A DNA stretch of 59,551 bases from DATLED01 sp035525495 (GTDB taxonomy: Bacteria > Actinomycetota > Acidimicrobiia > Acidimicrobiales > CADCTF01), in assembly GCA_035525495.1 (NCBI GenBank), contig DATLED010000043.1:1-59551 (forward strand), written 5' to 3'. A program made the position numbers and the translations under genes. Numbering within the stretch: position 1 is the stretch's first letter; the number at the start of each line of letters is the position of its first letter. Shown in pieces: positions 49,971 through 58,086 of this stretch. The notes beneath the pieces were generated by a model. It searched no databases. It saw nothing but the letters and a program-made list of their open reading frames with translations, and was not told the origin of the DNA.

Positions 49971-50168
49971 TCAAAACCGGCCGAGCAGCCACTCGACGCC
50001 TTGGAACGCCCGGAATCCGAGGTACGCCGCGAGGGCCACCATCAGCAGCCGGAAGTGCCACGGCGCCCTCGGGGGCGCCGAGATGACGCGCCCGCACTCC
50101 GGGCACTCGCCGCCCGTCCCCATCGACGGTGGGTTCCAGAAGCGGCTGCAGTTCTCACACCACGGCAC
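49971..50168 (-). CDS. Small zinc-ribbon membrane protein
   Basis: A 65-residue protein starting at GTG: CENC near residue 4 and CPEC near residue 27 form a zinc ribbon, followed by a membrane helix (FRLLMVALAAYLGFRAFQGV). It lies 20 bases after the HMG-CoA-lyase-like gene and may be co-transcribed. The start is uncertain, as no ATG lies upstream in frame. No function is recognised. Confidence 0.55.
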   Translation of the reverse strand: MPWCENCSRFWNPPSMGTGGECPECGRVISAPPRAPWHFRLLMVALAAYLGFRAFQGVEWLLGRF

Positions 50169-50188
50169 GAACGACCGAGCCGACCGCG

Positions 50189-51085
50189 CTATGCCAGCTG
50201 CGTGCGAGGACCCGCGGTCGCCACCGGTGACGGCAGCACCCGCGCGCCGCCGAGCAGCGACCGCAACAGCCCGCAGGTCGACAGCAGGGCCGGCAGCGAC
50301 ACCCCCGTCGACACGCCGAGATCGTCCAACAGCGCGACCAGCCCTTCGGTCGCCAGGTTCCCACCTGCACCCGCCGCGAATGGCGACCCGCCCAACCCGC
50401 CGACGGAGCAATCGAAGTCGGCCACGCCCAGCTGCATCGCCGCGAAGGCGTTGACCAACCCCGTTCCCCGGGTCTCGTGGAAGTGCAACCGCACACCCGG
50501 TCCGACGACCTCGAGCAGCTCAGCCACCCGCCGCGGCGTGGCCATCCCCGTCGTGTCCGCGTACGTCAACGACGTCGCCCCCGCCTCGAGCGCCGCCGAC
50601 CCCACCCGGGCCACTGCCGCAGGCGCGATGTCCCCCTCGTAGGGCGAACCGAAAGCGCACGACACGGTCACGTCGACCCAGAGCCCGGCCGCCCTGGCCA
50701 CGATCCCGGACAAGCCCGCCAACGAGTCGGCGATCGTGCGGTTCACGTTCTTCTCGTTGTACGAAGGCGATGCGGACACCGTGACGTTCAGCCCGTCGAC
50801 GCCGGCGTCCAACGCCAGCTCTGCCCCCTTCAGGTTCGGCACGAGCGCGACCAAGGAGACATCCCCGAGCTTCAACGCTCGGACCTCAGCCATGACCTCG
50901 TCCGCACCCGCCATCGCGGGTACCGCATTCGGCGACACGAACGACACCGCCTCGATCTCCCGCAACCCGGCCGCAGCCAGCGACGAGATCAATGACACGC
51001 GAGACGCCACCGGCAACGGCAACTCCGACTGCAGGCCGTCGCGCGGCCCGACCTCCCGGATCCGCACCTCCGTCGGGAAGGTCAT
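50189..51085 (-). CDS. Hydroxymethylglutaryl-CoA lyase-like protein
   Basis: A 298-residue TIM-barrel enzyme of the HMGL-like family. VRIREVGPRDGLQSELPLPV is the metal-binding N terminus. VSCAFGSPYEGDIAPAAV and LHFHETRGTGLVNAFAAMQL hold the metal/substrate residues. The loop GGLGGSPFAAGAGGN has Ser234 where HMG-CoA lyases normally have the catalytic Cys, so the reaction may differ (a citramalate/HMG-type lyase or another aldol cleavage). It overlaps the carboxyltransferase gene by four bases; a leucine-type degradation pathway is suggested by the pair. Confidence 0.82.
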   Translation of the reverse strand: MTFPTEVRIREVGPRDGLQSELPLPVASRVSLISSLAAAGLREIEAVSFVSPNAVPAMAGADEVMAEVRALKLGDVSLVALVPNLKGAELALDAGVDGLNVTVSASPSYNEKNVNRTIADSLAGLSGIVARAAGLWVDVTVSCAFGSPYEGDIAPAAVARVGSAALEAGATSLTYADTTGMATPRRVAELLEVVGPGVRLHFHETRGTGLVNAFAAMQLGVADFDCSVGGLGGSPFAAGAGGNLATEGLVALLDDLGVSTGVSLPALLSTCGLLRSLLGGARVLPSPVATAGPRTQLA

Positions 51086-52599
51086 ACCGGCGCGATCCCG
51101 TGGCGCCTGTCCGAGAAGGACCGGCGGCGTCCCTGCGCCGCCGACAGTCGGGCGACGAGCTCCCTCCGCAGCGCGGCCGGCTCCACGACGGCGTCGACGA
51201 TCATCTCCGACGCCAGCCGCAAGAGGTCGACATCCGCCTCGTACTCCGCCCGCATCGACGCCACGAACGAATCGCGCTCCGCACCTTCGGCCAGCGCGGC
51301 GATGCGGTTGGCGTACACCGCGTTGACGGCCGCCTCCGGACCCATGACGGCGATCTTCGCCGACGGCAGCGCCAGGCAGGCCTCGGGCTCGAACGCGGGT
51401 CCGGCCATGGCGTACAGCCCGGCGCCGTACGCCTTGCGGACGATCACCGACACCTTCGGGACCGTCGCCTCGGAGACGGCGGTGATCATCTTCGCCCCGT
51501 GTCGGATGATCCCTTCGCGCTCGACGGCCGTCCCCACCATGAACCCCGGCACGTCGGCCAGGAAGATCAGCGGCACGTTGAAGGCGTCGCAGGCGTTGAT
51601 GAACCGTGCCGCCTTGTCGGCCGAGTCGGTGAACAGCACGCCACCCTTGACCAACGGGTTGTTGGCGACGATCCCGACGGGTGCGCCCTCGAGCCGTCCG
51701 TAGCCCACGATCAGCTCGGGGGCGAACAGCGGCTTGACCTCGAACCACGAGTCGGCATCGATCACCCCGTCGATGAAGCGGTGCATGTCGTAGCCCTCCG
51801 CCTCCTTCATCGGCACGACCTCGTCGTCGAGCTCGACGGCGGCCGCGCAGGGAGACCACAGGGGCGGGTCCTCCCTCCACGACGACGGCAGGTACGAGAA
51901 GTACGCACGCGCCAGCTCGAGGGCCTCGGCATCGTCGGACGCCAGGAGGTCGCCGCACCCGGAGACCGTGCAGTGCATCCGGGCTCCGCCCATCTCCTCG
52001 AGGGTGGCGATCTCGCCGATCACCATCTCGGCCATGCGGGGCGAGCCGAGGTACATCGACGCGTTGCCCTCGACCATGATCACGAGGTCGCAGAAGGACG
52101 GGATGTACGCACCACCCGCGGCTGACGGTCCGAAGAGGCAGCAGATCTGCGGGACCTTCCCGGACAGCCGGACCTGGTTGTAGAAGATCCTTCCGGCGCC
52201 TCGCCGTCCCGGGAACAGCTCGACCTGGTCGGTGATCCTTGCACCCGCGGAGTCGACCAACCAGAAGATCGGGAGCTCGTCGTCGAGGGCTCGCTCGGTC
52301 ATGCGGATGATCTTCTCGACGGTCCTCGCGCCCCAGGATCCGGCCTTCACCGTCGGATCGTTGGCGACCACGCACACGGCGCGGCCGTCGACGCGACCGA
52401 GCCCGGTGACGACGCCGTCGGCCGGCAGGTCCACAGACGCGGCGTTGGCCAGCAGTCCGTCCTCGACGAACGACCCCTCGTCGAGCAACAGCGCCAGCCG
52501 GTCCCGCACGAAGAGCTTGTTCTGCCGGGCGAGCTTCTCCGCCTCCTTGTGGAGGTTGCCCTGCCGTGCCCGGTCGGCCGCGCCGGCGAGATCAGACAC
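51082..52599 (-). CDS. Acyl-CoA carboxylase carboxyltransferase subunit
   Basis: A 505-residue biotin-dependent carboxyltransferase. FGPSAAGGAYIPSFCDLVIM and GVLFTDSADKAARFINACDA carry the two oxyanion-hole regions, and FLADVPGFMVGTAVEREGII is the C-terminal half signature. The substrate (propionyl-, acetyl- or methylcrotonyl-CoA) cannot be read from sequence. With the downstream HMG-CoA-lyase-like gene it could form a branched-chain-acyl pathway, but no biotin carboxylase gene is adjacent. GTG 52599 overlaps the SpoIIE gene by eight bases. Confidence 0.9.
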   Translation of the reverse strand: MSDLAGAADRARQGNLHKEAEKLARQNKLFVRDRLALLLDEGSFVEDGLLANAASVDLPADGVVTGLGRVDGRAVCVVANDPTVKAGSWGARTVEKIIRMTERALDDELPIFWLVDSAGARITDQVELFPGRRGAGRIFYNQVRLSGKVPQICCLFGPSAAGGAYIPSFCDLVIMVEGNASMYLGSPRMAEMVIGEIATLEEMGGARMHCTVSGCGDLLASDDAEALELARAYFSYLPSSWREDPPLWSPCAAAVELDDEVVPMKEAEGYDMHRFIDGVIDADSWFEVKPLFAPELIVGYGRLEGAPVGIVANNPLVKGGVLFTDSADKAARFINACDAFNVPLIFLADVPGFMVGTAVEREGIIRHGAKMITAVSEATVPKVSVIVRKAYGAGLYAMAGPAFEPEACLALPSAKIAVMGPEAAVNAVYANRIAALAEGAERDSFVASMRAEYEADVDLLRLASEMIVDAVVEPAALRRELVARLSAAQGRRRSFSDRRHGIAPV

Positions 52600-53686
52600 G
52601 ACGAATCGCCAGGATGGCGACGTCGTCACCGATCGGCGACGCCGAGAAGTCCCGAGCGGCTTCGAGGAGCGACTTGCACAGCACGTCCGCCTGCTGGCCC
52701 GGATCGCGCCGCACGATCTGAGCGACACGGTCGTCACCGAAGAGCTGCTCTCCGGCGCGTGCCTCGATGAGCCCGTCGGTGTACATGACCATGAGGTCGC
52801 CGGGACGCATCTCGATCTCGCGTGAGGTATAGGTCCCCTTCGGGTCGAGCGTGAGCAACGGACCGGTCGACGTCAGCTTCCCGATCTCGCCGTCGTGCCA
52901 CAGGACGGCCGGCGGGTGGCCGGCCGAGGCGAACCGCATCGTCCCCGCGGCGGTGTCGAACACCACGCAGCACAGCGACACGAACTCCTCGGAGCCGCCC
53001 TGCGCGGACATCACCTGGTTGAGCTCCTCGAGCGCCTGCGCCGGGTCGCGGTACTGACGGAGGAACACCCGGAGGAGGTACTTGGTCTGGAAGGCCGTGA
53101 TCGAGGGCTCGATGCCGTGGCCGGACACGTCGCCGATGACGGCCGCCAGCCGGTTCGCCGACGTCGGGTACACGTCGTAGAAGTCGCCGGCCATCAGACC
53201 GGTGCCGGCCTCGTAGACCTGTCCGACCTCGAAGCCGGGGTAGTCCGGAAGGTCCTGTGGCGCGAGTCGAGCAGCCCACGCGCGTGGCGCGACCGCCTCC
53301 TGCTCGATGACCTCCTCGGCGCGACGTTCGAGCAACGAGCGGGCCTCGACCTCCTGGGCCTGGCGGAGGAAGCGGCGTCCGTAGATCAGCGTCCCCACGA
53401 CCGGGATGCCCAGCAGCACCAGCGGGATGTCGAAGGCCGGCTTGTTCGACAGCGACGCGAAGGCCAGCGCACCGGCCAGGATCAGGTACAGCAGTCCGGT
53501 GTGGAGCTCCTTGCGGAAAGCGAAGTGCGCCAGCGACGCCGCATCACGACCGACGCCGTCCTCGCCGACCATCCGCTCGATCCGGCGCCACGACCGCTCC
53601 AGGCGGAAGCTCGAGCGCAGCCACACGAGCGCGGCCAGTGCGCACCCGAAGCCGACGGCCGCGAGGATCGGGCTGGTGATGGTCAC
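52592..53686 (-). CDS. SpoIIE/PP2C-type serine phosphatase
   Basis: A 364-residue phosphatase. Two N-terminal membrane regions (ILAAVGFGCALAALVWLRSS; ELHTGLLYLILAGALAFASL) precede a SpoIIE domain with the metal-binding motifs AGDFYDVYPTSANRLAAVIG, DVSGHGIEPSITAFQTKYLL and GDLMVMYTDGLIEARAGEQL. It probably dephosphorylates an anti-sigma-factor antagonist. No such partner is encoded nearby. GTG 53686 is the start; the 38-base gap to der holds nothing notable. Confidence 0.88.
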   Translation of the reverse strand: MTITSPILAAVGFGCALAALVWLRSSFRLERSWRRIERMVGEDGVGRDAASLAHFAFRKELHTGLLYLILAGALAFASLSNKPAFDIPLVLLGIPVVGTLIYGRRFLRQAQEVEARSLLERRAEEVIEQEAVAPRAWAARLAPQDLPDYPGFEVGQVYEAGTGLMAGDFYDVYPTSANRLAAVIGDVSGHGIEPSITAFQTKYLLRVFLRQYRDPAQALEELNQVMSAQGGSEEFVSLCCVVFDTAAGTMRFASAGHPPAVLWHDGEIGKLTSTGPLLTLDPKGTYTSREIEMRPGDLMVMYTDGLIEARAGEQLFGDDRVAQIVRRDPGQQADVLCKSLLEAARDFSASPIGDDVAILAIRRV

Positions 53687-53724
53687 GAGGGGTGGGCGAG
53701 GCGGGGCATGGCGAGCGATCGAAG

Positions 53725-55035
53725 CTAGCCCGACCGTTGCCGCACCCGGAGCTTGAGCGGCGTCGGCCCAAACCCGAAGTGGTCGCGGATCTTGCGCTCG
53801 AGGTATCGCAGGTACGTGTGCGGCAGGTCGCGGCTCGTGAAGAGGGTGAACGTCGGCGGATCGGTGGCACCCTGGGTCGCGTAGAGGATCTTCCCGGTCG
53901 GCGAAGGGTGCTGCGCCTGGGCCTGCTGCAGGAGCTGGTTCAGGGCCCGGGTGGGGATGCGCTTGTGGTACGCCTCGATCGCCGCCTGGATCGCCGGCAT
54001 GAGCTTGTGCACGCCGAGCCCGGTCTTGGCCGAGACCTTGAGCGTCGGCGCGTAGCCCAGGAAACCGAGGCGGTCGGCCATGTCGATCGAGACCTGCTCG
54101 CGCTGGTCGGCGTCTGCGAGGAGGTCCCACTTGTTGAGGACGAGCACGACCGGCGACCCCGCGATGTCGATCCGCTCGGCGAGGCGCTGGTCCTGGTGGG
54201 TGACGCCCTCGGTGGCGTCGATCACCAGCAGGGCGGCATCCGACCGGTCGATCGCCTGGAGCGCCCGAACGAAGGAGTAGTACTCGGTGCCGTCGTCGAC
54301 CCGACTCTTGCGACGCATGCCCGCGGTGTCCACGAAGCGGATGTCGCCTTCGTCGGTGGTGACGATCGTGTCGATCGTGTCGCGGGTCGTGCCTGGCATG
54401 TCGTGGACAACGGATCGGTCGTCGCCGATCAGGCGGTTGAAGAGCGTCGACTTCCCGACGTTCGGGCGGCCGACGATGGCGACGGCGAAGACCGACGGAC
54501 CCTCGTCCTCGACCGCCTCTGGCGCATCGTCGGACGGGTCGGGTAGGTGTTTGACGACCTCGTCGAGCATGTCGCCCGTGCCCCGGCCGTGCAGGGCCGA
54601 GATCGGATGGGGGTCGCCGAGACCGAACTTGCCGAACTCCCACGCGTCGAGCTCGCGACGGTCCGAGTCGGCCTTGTTGGCCACGACGACGACGGGCTGC
54701 TTGGCGCGCCGCAGGATCGACGCGACCTGCGAGTCCTCGTCGGTGATCCCGACGGTGCAGTCGACGACGAAGAGGATGACGTCGGCGTCCTGGATCGCCT
54801 TCTCGGACTGCTTCGACACCTTGCCGTCGAGGGACCTCTCGTCGGCGGCGAGCCATCCGCCCGTGTCGACGACCGTGAACTCGTGACCCGTCCACTCGGC
54901 CTCGAGGACCTTGCGGTCGCGGGTGACTCCGGGCTTCTCCTGGACGATGGCTTCGCGCCGTCCGACGATGCGGTTCACGAGCGTGGACTTGCCGACGTTG
55001 GGCCGACCGACCACGGCGACGATCGGTTTCGTCAT
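53725..55035 (-). CDS. der: Ribosome biogenesis GTPase Der
   Basis: A 436-residue GTPase with two tandem GTP-binding domains. GRPNVGKSTLVNRIVGRREA and GRPNVGKSTLFNRLIGDDRS are the P-loops, and DTGGW, DTAGM, NKAD and NKWD are the remaining G boxes. The C-terminal KH-like domain includes LFTSRDLPHTYLRYLERKIR. Der is essential for 50S subunit assembly. ATG 55035 overlaps the stop of the PDZ/DUF512 gene by four bases. Confidence 0.95.
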   Translation of the reverse strand: MTKPIVAVVGRPNVGKSTLVNRIVGRREAIVQEKPGVTRDRKVLEAEWTGHEFTVVDTGGWLAADERSLDGKVSKQSEKAIQDADVILFVVDCTVGITDEDSQVASILRRAKQPVVVVANKADSDRRELDAWEFGKFGLGDPHPISALHGRGTGDMLDEVVKHLPDPSDDAPEAVEDEGPSVFAVAIVGRPNVGKSTLFNRLIGDDRSVVHDMPGTTRDTIDTIVTTDEGDIRFVDTAGMRRKSRVDDGTEYYSFVRALQAIDRSDAALLVIDATEGVTHQDQRLAERIDIAGSPVVLVLNKWDLLADADQREQVSIDMADRLGFLGYAPTLKVSAKTGLGVHKLMPAIQAAIEAYHKRIPTRALNQLLQQAQAQHPSPTGKILYATQGATDPPTFTLFTSRDLPHTYLRYLERKIRDHFGFGPTPLKLRVRQRSG

Positions 55036-56390
55036 GCGGGCTCCAACGCGGCCCGAAGGGCGTGGCCGTCGGTCTTCACGATCTCCACCGGTCTCGGGAG
55101 GTCGGCTGGTGTGGTGCCGTCGAGGAACGTGCCGTTGGAGAGACACACGTCCGGCAGCAGGTAGCGGTGCCCCTCGGGTTCTTTCGCGAGCACCCGCGAG
55201 AGGTCGGCGCCGACCATCAACCCGGACACGCCGATGTTGCCGCCGAAGAATCGGTTCTCGACCTCGATGACCCGCACGTCGTCGCGCCCCGTCGATGCGA
55301 CGAGCGGCGCCAGCACCGGCGCGCCATACGCGCCCGTCAGGACGCCGACCGGCGCCTGCTTGCGCGGCACCAACGTCACCGAGCCCGCGGCCCTGGGTGC
55401 GCGATACCCCTCGGCCGGAGCGCCCTCGACCCACGCGAAGAAGCCGGGCCGTACGCCGCCCGCCACGTCGGTCGCACCGGCGAACTCGGCCTCGAACGTG
55501 CGGGCGATGCCGACGCCGTTCTCGTGCTGCGGGAACCCCTCGTATTCGGACGCCGCGGGGAACGGGCGCCGTGCCTGGAGGTAGTACTCGTCGGCCGCAA
55601 ACACGAGCCGCCGCCCCAGCACGTCGAGGAACGTCCGTTGCCAGCGCTCGACGACATCGATGACCGCCGAAGCCTCGTCGACGGTGTGGGGCCGCATCGC
55701 CGGCTCGGTCGAGTAGCGGCTGACGCCGAGAGGGACCGCGCACATCGTCGCCAGCTCCGGGTACTCGTCGAGCACGCCCGCCAACGTGTCGTCGAGCACG
55801 GCACCGTCGTTCATCCCGGGGCACACCACGACCTGTCCGTGCACCTCGACGCCGTGGTCGAGCAACGCCCGCAGCCACCGCAGCGAGGTCGCGCCACGGC
55901 GGTTGCGGAGCATCCGCGTGCGGACCTCGGGGTCGGTCGCGTGGATGGAGACGAACAGCGGCGACAACCCTTCGGTGACGACCCGCTCGAGGTCGGCCTC
56001 GGTGAACCGGGTGAGGGTCGTGAAGTTCCCGTAGAGGAACGACAGGCGGTAGTCGTCGTCCTTGAGGTAGAGGCTCTTCCGCATGCCCGGCGGCAGCTGG
56101 TAGATGAAGCAGAACTCGCAGTGGTTGTCGCAGGTCCGCACCTGGTCGAACAGCGCGGAGCTGACCTCGAGGCCCAGCAGCTGCCCCTCGTCCTTCTCGA
56201 TCGTCACGGTCTGCTCGAGCCCGCCGCGGCCGAGGACGAGCTCGAGGTCGGCCTCGTCGGCGAGCAGGCGGTACTGGATGACGTCGCGGGGAGCCTGGCC
56301 GTTCATGGCCACCAGCTCGTCGCCGGGCAGGACACCCGCCCGAGCGGCCGGCGAGCCGGGCTCGACGGCCACCACGCGAGGCAGTGACAT
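55032..56390 (-). CDS. PDZ and DUF512 radical-SAM-like protein
   Basis: A 452-residue protein. A PDZ-like N terminus (VVAVEPGSPAARAGVLPGDE) leads to CDNHCEFCFIYQLPPGMRKS, a CxxxCxxC iron-sulfur motif as in radical SAM proteins. The C-terminal DUF512 domain contains GVLTGAYGAPVLAPLVASTG and NRFFGGNIGVSGLMVGADLS. The family is widespread next to der; the reaction is not known. TACACT ends seven bases before ATG 56390, so it appears leaderless. Confidence 0.88.
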   Translation of the reverse strand: MSLPRVVAVEPGSPAARAGVLPGDELVAMNGQAPRDVIQYRLLADEADLELVLGRGGLEQTVTIEKDEGQLLGLEVSSALFDQVRTCDNHCEFCFIYQLPPGMRKSLYLKDDDYRLSFLYGNFTTLTRFTEADLERVVTEGLSPLFVSIHATDPEVRTRMLRNRRGATSLRWLRALLDHGVEVHGQVVVCPGMNDGAVLDDTLAGVLDEYPELATMCAVPLGVSRYSTEPAMRPHTVDEASAVIDVVERWQRTFLDVLGRRLVFAADEYYLQARRPFPAASEYEGFPQHENGVGIARTFEAEFAGATDVAGGVRPGFFAWVEGAPAEGYRAPRAAGSVTLVPRKQAPVGVLTGAYGAPVLAPLVASTGRDDVRVIEVENRFFGGNIGVSGLMVGADLSRVLAKEPEGHRYLLPDVCLSNGTFLDGTTPADLPRPVEIVKTDGHALRAALEPA

Positions 56391-56397
56391 GCCCGCC

Positions 56398-56403
56398 AGT
56401 GTA
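56398..56403 (-). promoter_or_regulatory. Probable -10 box of the leaderless DUF512-der unit
   Basis: On the minus strand TACACT ends seven bases before ATG 56390. It lies back to back with the ispH -10 at 56419, 15 bases apart. Confidence 0.55.
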
Positions 56404-56418
56404 CGGGCAGACGGCCCA

Positions 56419-56424
56419 TATCCT
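56419..56424 (+). promoter_or_regulatory. Probable -10 box of leaderless ispH (start 56431)
   Basis: TATCCT ends six bases before GTG 56431. The 40-base gap between the two divergent starts thus holds both promoters. Confidence 0.55.
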
Positions 56425-56430
56425 GGAGTC

Positions 56431-57435
56431 GTGCCCGTCGATCTGGTTCTCCTGGCCCAGCCGCGGGGTTTCTGCGCAGGCGTGGAGATGGCCATCAAGG
56501 CGCTCGCATGGATGGTCAAGGTCCACGAGCCGCCGGTGTACTGCTACCACGAGATCGTCCACAACCGACTCGTCGTCGACCGCTTCCGCGAGCTCGGCGT
56601 CGTCTTCGTCAACGACGTGTCCGAGGTGCCCCAGGGTGCGCCGTTGATGCTCTCGGCCCACGGCACGGCGCCCGAGGTGGTCGCCGCCGCGCGCGCCCAC
56701 GGCGGCACGGTCGTCGACGCCGTCTGTCCGTTGGTGACAAAGGTCCACCACGAGGTGAAGGTCCGAGCAGGGAAGGGTTACACCGTCCTCTACATCGGTC
56801 ACGAAGGCCACGACGAGGCCGTGGGGACCATGGCGGTTGCGCCCGAGTCCGTCGTGCTGGTCGAGCACGAAGAGGACGTGGACGGGCTCGACCTCCCGTC
56901 CGACACGCCGGTGGCGTTGCTCGCGCAGACGACGTTGGCGATGCAGGACTGGGCCGGCATCCGGGACAAGGCGAACGACCGCTTCCCCGAGCTCTGGATG
57001 CCGGGCCGCAGCGACCTCTGCTTCGCCACGACGAACCGCCAGACGGCGCTGCAGGCGATCGCCGACCGGGCCGACGCGGTGATCGTGATCGGCAGCGAGA
57101 ACTCGTCCAACACGCGGGCACTCGAGAAGACGGCGCGTGCTGCGGGGTGCAAGCGGGTGTTCCGGGTCAACGACGCCGATGAGATCCCAGACGACCTCTC
57201 CGGCATCGTCGGCGTGACCGCCGGCGCGTCGGCGCCGGAGGAGCTCGTCGAGTCGGTCCTGGCGCGACTGGCACCGGTCCACGGCGTCGAGCCGGTGGAG
57301 GTCACCCACGAGGACGAGTACTTCCCGCCGCCCCGGGAGCTGCGAACGCTGCTGTCCGAGCTCGGCCTCGGCGAAGCGTTGGCGGACGATCGCTCGATCT
57401 CGGCGTCGGAGGTCCTGGCCGCTCTTCGGCCCTGA
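56431..57435 (+). CDS. ispH: 4-hydroxy-3-methylbut-2-enyl diphosphate reductase
   Basis: A 334-residue iron-sulfur enzyme, the last step of the non-mevalonate isoprenoid pathway (HMBPP to IPP and DMAPP). The three Cys that hold the [4Fe-4S] cluster are in PRGFCAGVEMAIKAL (Cys15), VDAVCPLVTKVHHEV and GRSDLCFATTNRQ. The C-terminal SENSSNTRAL and TAGASAPEELVESVL motifs are typical. The start is GTG 56431 (leaderless). No other isoprenoid gene lies nearby. Confidence 0.96.
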   Translation: MPVDLVLLAQPRGFCAGVEMAIKALAWMVKVHEPPVYCYHEIVHNRLVVDRFRELGVVFVNDVSEVPQGAPLMLSAHGTAPEVVAAARAHGGTVVDAVCPLVTKVHHEVKVRAGKGYTVLYIGHEGHDEAVGTMAVAPESVVLVEHEEDVDGLDLPSDTPVALLAQTTLAMQDWAGIRDKANDRFPELWMPGRSDLCFATTNRQTALQAIADRADAVIVIGSENSSNTRALEKTARAAGCKRVFRVNDADEIPDDLSGIVGVTAGASAPEELVESVLARLAPVHGVEPVEVTHEDEYFPPPRELRTLLSELGLGEALADDRSISASEVLAALRP

Positions 57436-57450
57436 TCGAGGCGCGAGCCG

Positions 57451-57456
57451 TAAGCT
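57451..57456 (+). promoter_or_regulatory. Probable -10 box of a leaderless gene (start 57463)
   Basis: TAAGCT ends six bases before ATG 57463, in the 27-base gap after ispH. Confidence 0.5.
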
Positions 57457-57462
57457 CTCGGC

Positions 57463-58029
57463 ATGGCCAAGACCTTTACCCGCATGGACGAATCCACCGC
57501 CGAGGAGTGGGCCGAGATCGGCAAGCAGACGGCGATGAACCAGGCGCGCGTCGCAGATTCGATCCTGGCGATGCTGCGCTCGCTGTCGGCGATCACGGAC
57601 GGGTTCGCCACCGATCAGCTGACGCACTGCCTGCAGACGGCGACCCGCGCCGAGGAGTCGGGCGCCGACACCGAGGTCGTGGTCGCCTCACTGTGCCACG
57701 ACATCGGCAAGGCCATCTCGGTGCCGAACCACCCGGCCATCGCCGCCGAGATCCTCAAGCCCTACGTCCGGCCGGCCGTCTACTCGATGATCCTCGCCCA
57801 TCAGGACTTCCAGGGCCGTCACTACTACGCGCACTTCGGCGGTGATCCCGATGCCCGCGAGAAGCACCGCGCCGCCCTCGAGGCCGAGGTGTTCTCGCTG
57901 GCCGAGCGGTTCGCCGACGAGTGGGACCAGACGAGCTTCGATCCCGACTACCCGACCCAGCCCCTCGAGCACTTCGAGCCCATGGTCCGCGAGGTCTTCG
58001 CCCGCGCCAAGATGCCCATCGGCAGTTGA
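57463..58029 (+). CDS. HD-domain protein related to PhnZ-type diiron oxygenases
   Basis: A 188-residue HD-fold protein. TDQLTHCLQTATRAEESGAD is followed by VVVASLCHDIGKAISVPNHP and SMILAHQDFQGRHYYAHFGG, giving the H...HD...H pattern that binds two metals. The C-terminal DEWDQTSFDPDYPTQPLEHF block resembles the end of PhnZ, which oxidises phosphonates with a mixed-valence diiron centre. A phosphohydrolase role is also possible. The substrate is unknown and no phosphonate genes are nearby. ATG 57463 has a leaderless-type -10. Confidence 0.8.
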   Translation: MAKTFTRMDESTAEEWAEIGKQTAMNQARVADSILAMLRSLSAITDGFATDQLTHCLQTATRAEESGADTEVVVASLCHDIGKAISVPNHPAIAAEILKPYVRPAVYSMILAHQDFQGRHYYAHFGGDPDAREKHRAALEAEVFSLAERFADEWDQTSFDPDYPTQPLEHFEPMVREVFARAKMPIGS

Positions 58030-58047
58030 CCCACCCCTGAGGGGGAC

Positions 58048-58084
58048 GTGACTGAAGTCACCTGTTCACGCGATGTATCGCGTG
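58048..58084. promoter_or_regulatory. Operator-like palindromes upstream of the ABC ATPase
   Basis: Two inverted repeats lie in the 57 bases before the ATG. GTGAC-TGAA-GTCAC spans 58048-58061. CACGCGAT and ATCGCGTG flank GT in a perfect 8+8 palindrome at 58067-58084. The second overlaps a weak TATCGC box ending five to six bases before ATG 58087, so a bound regulator would block transcription. Confidence 0.5.
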
Positions 58085-58086
58085 TC

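Noticed and set aside
49946..49974. TTGACA promoter for the cNMP-Lon gene
   Set aside because: TTGACA lies at 49974-49969 on the minus strand, but the hexamer 17 bases downstream is GTGAGC, so there is no -10.
55036..57627. Extension of the der frame to a 1300-codon ORF
   Set aside because: Der begins at ATG 55035 with the GRPNVGKST domain. The upstream extension runs antisense to ispH and out of frame through the DUF512 gene, and is not conserved protein.
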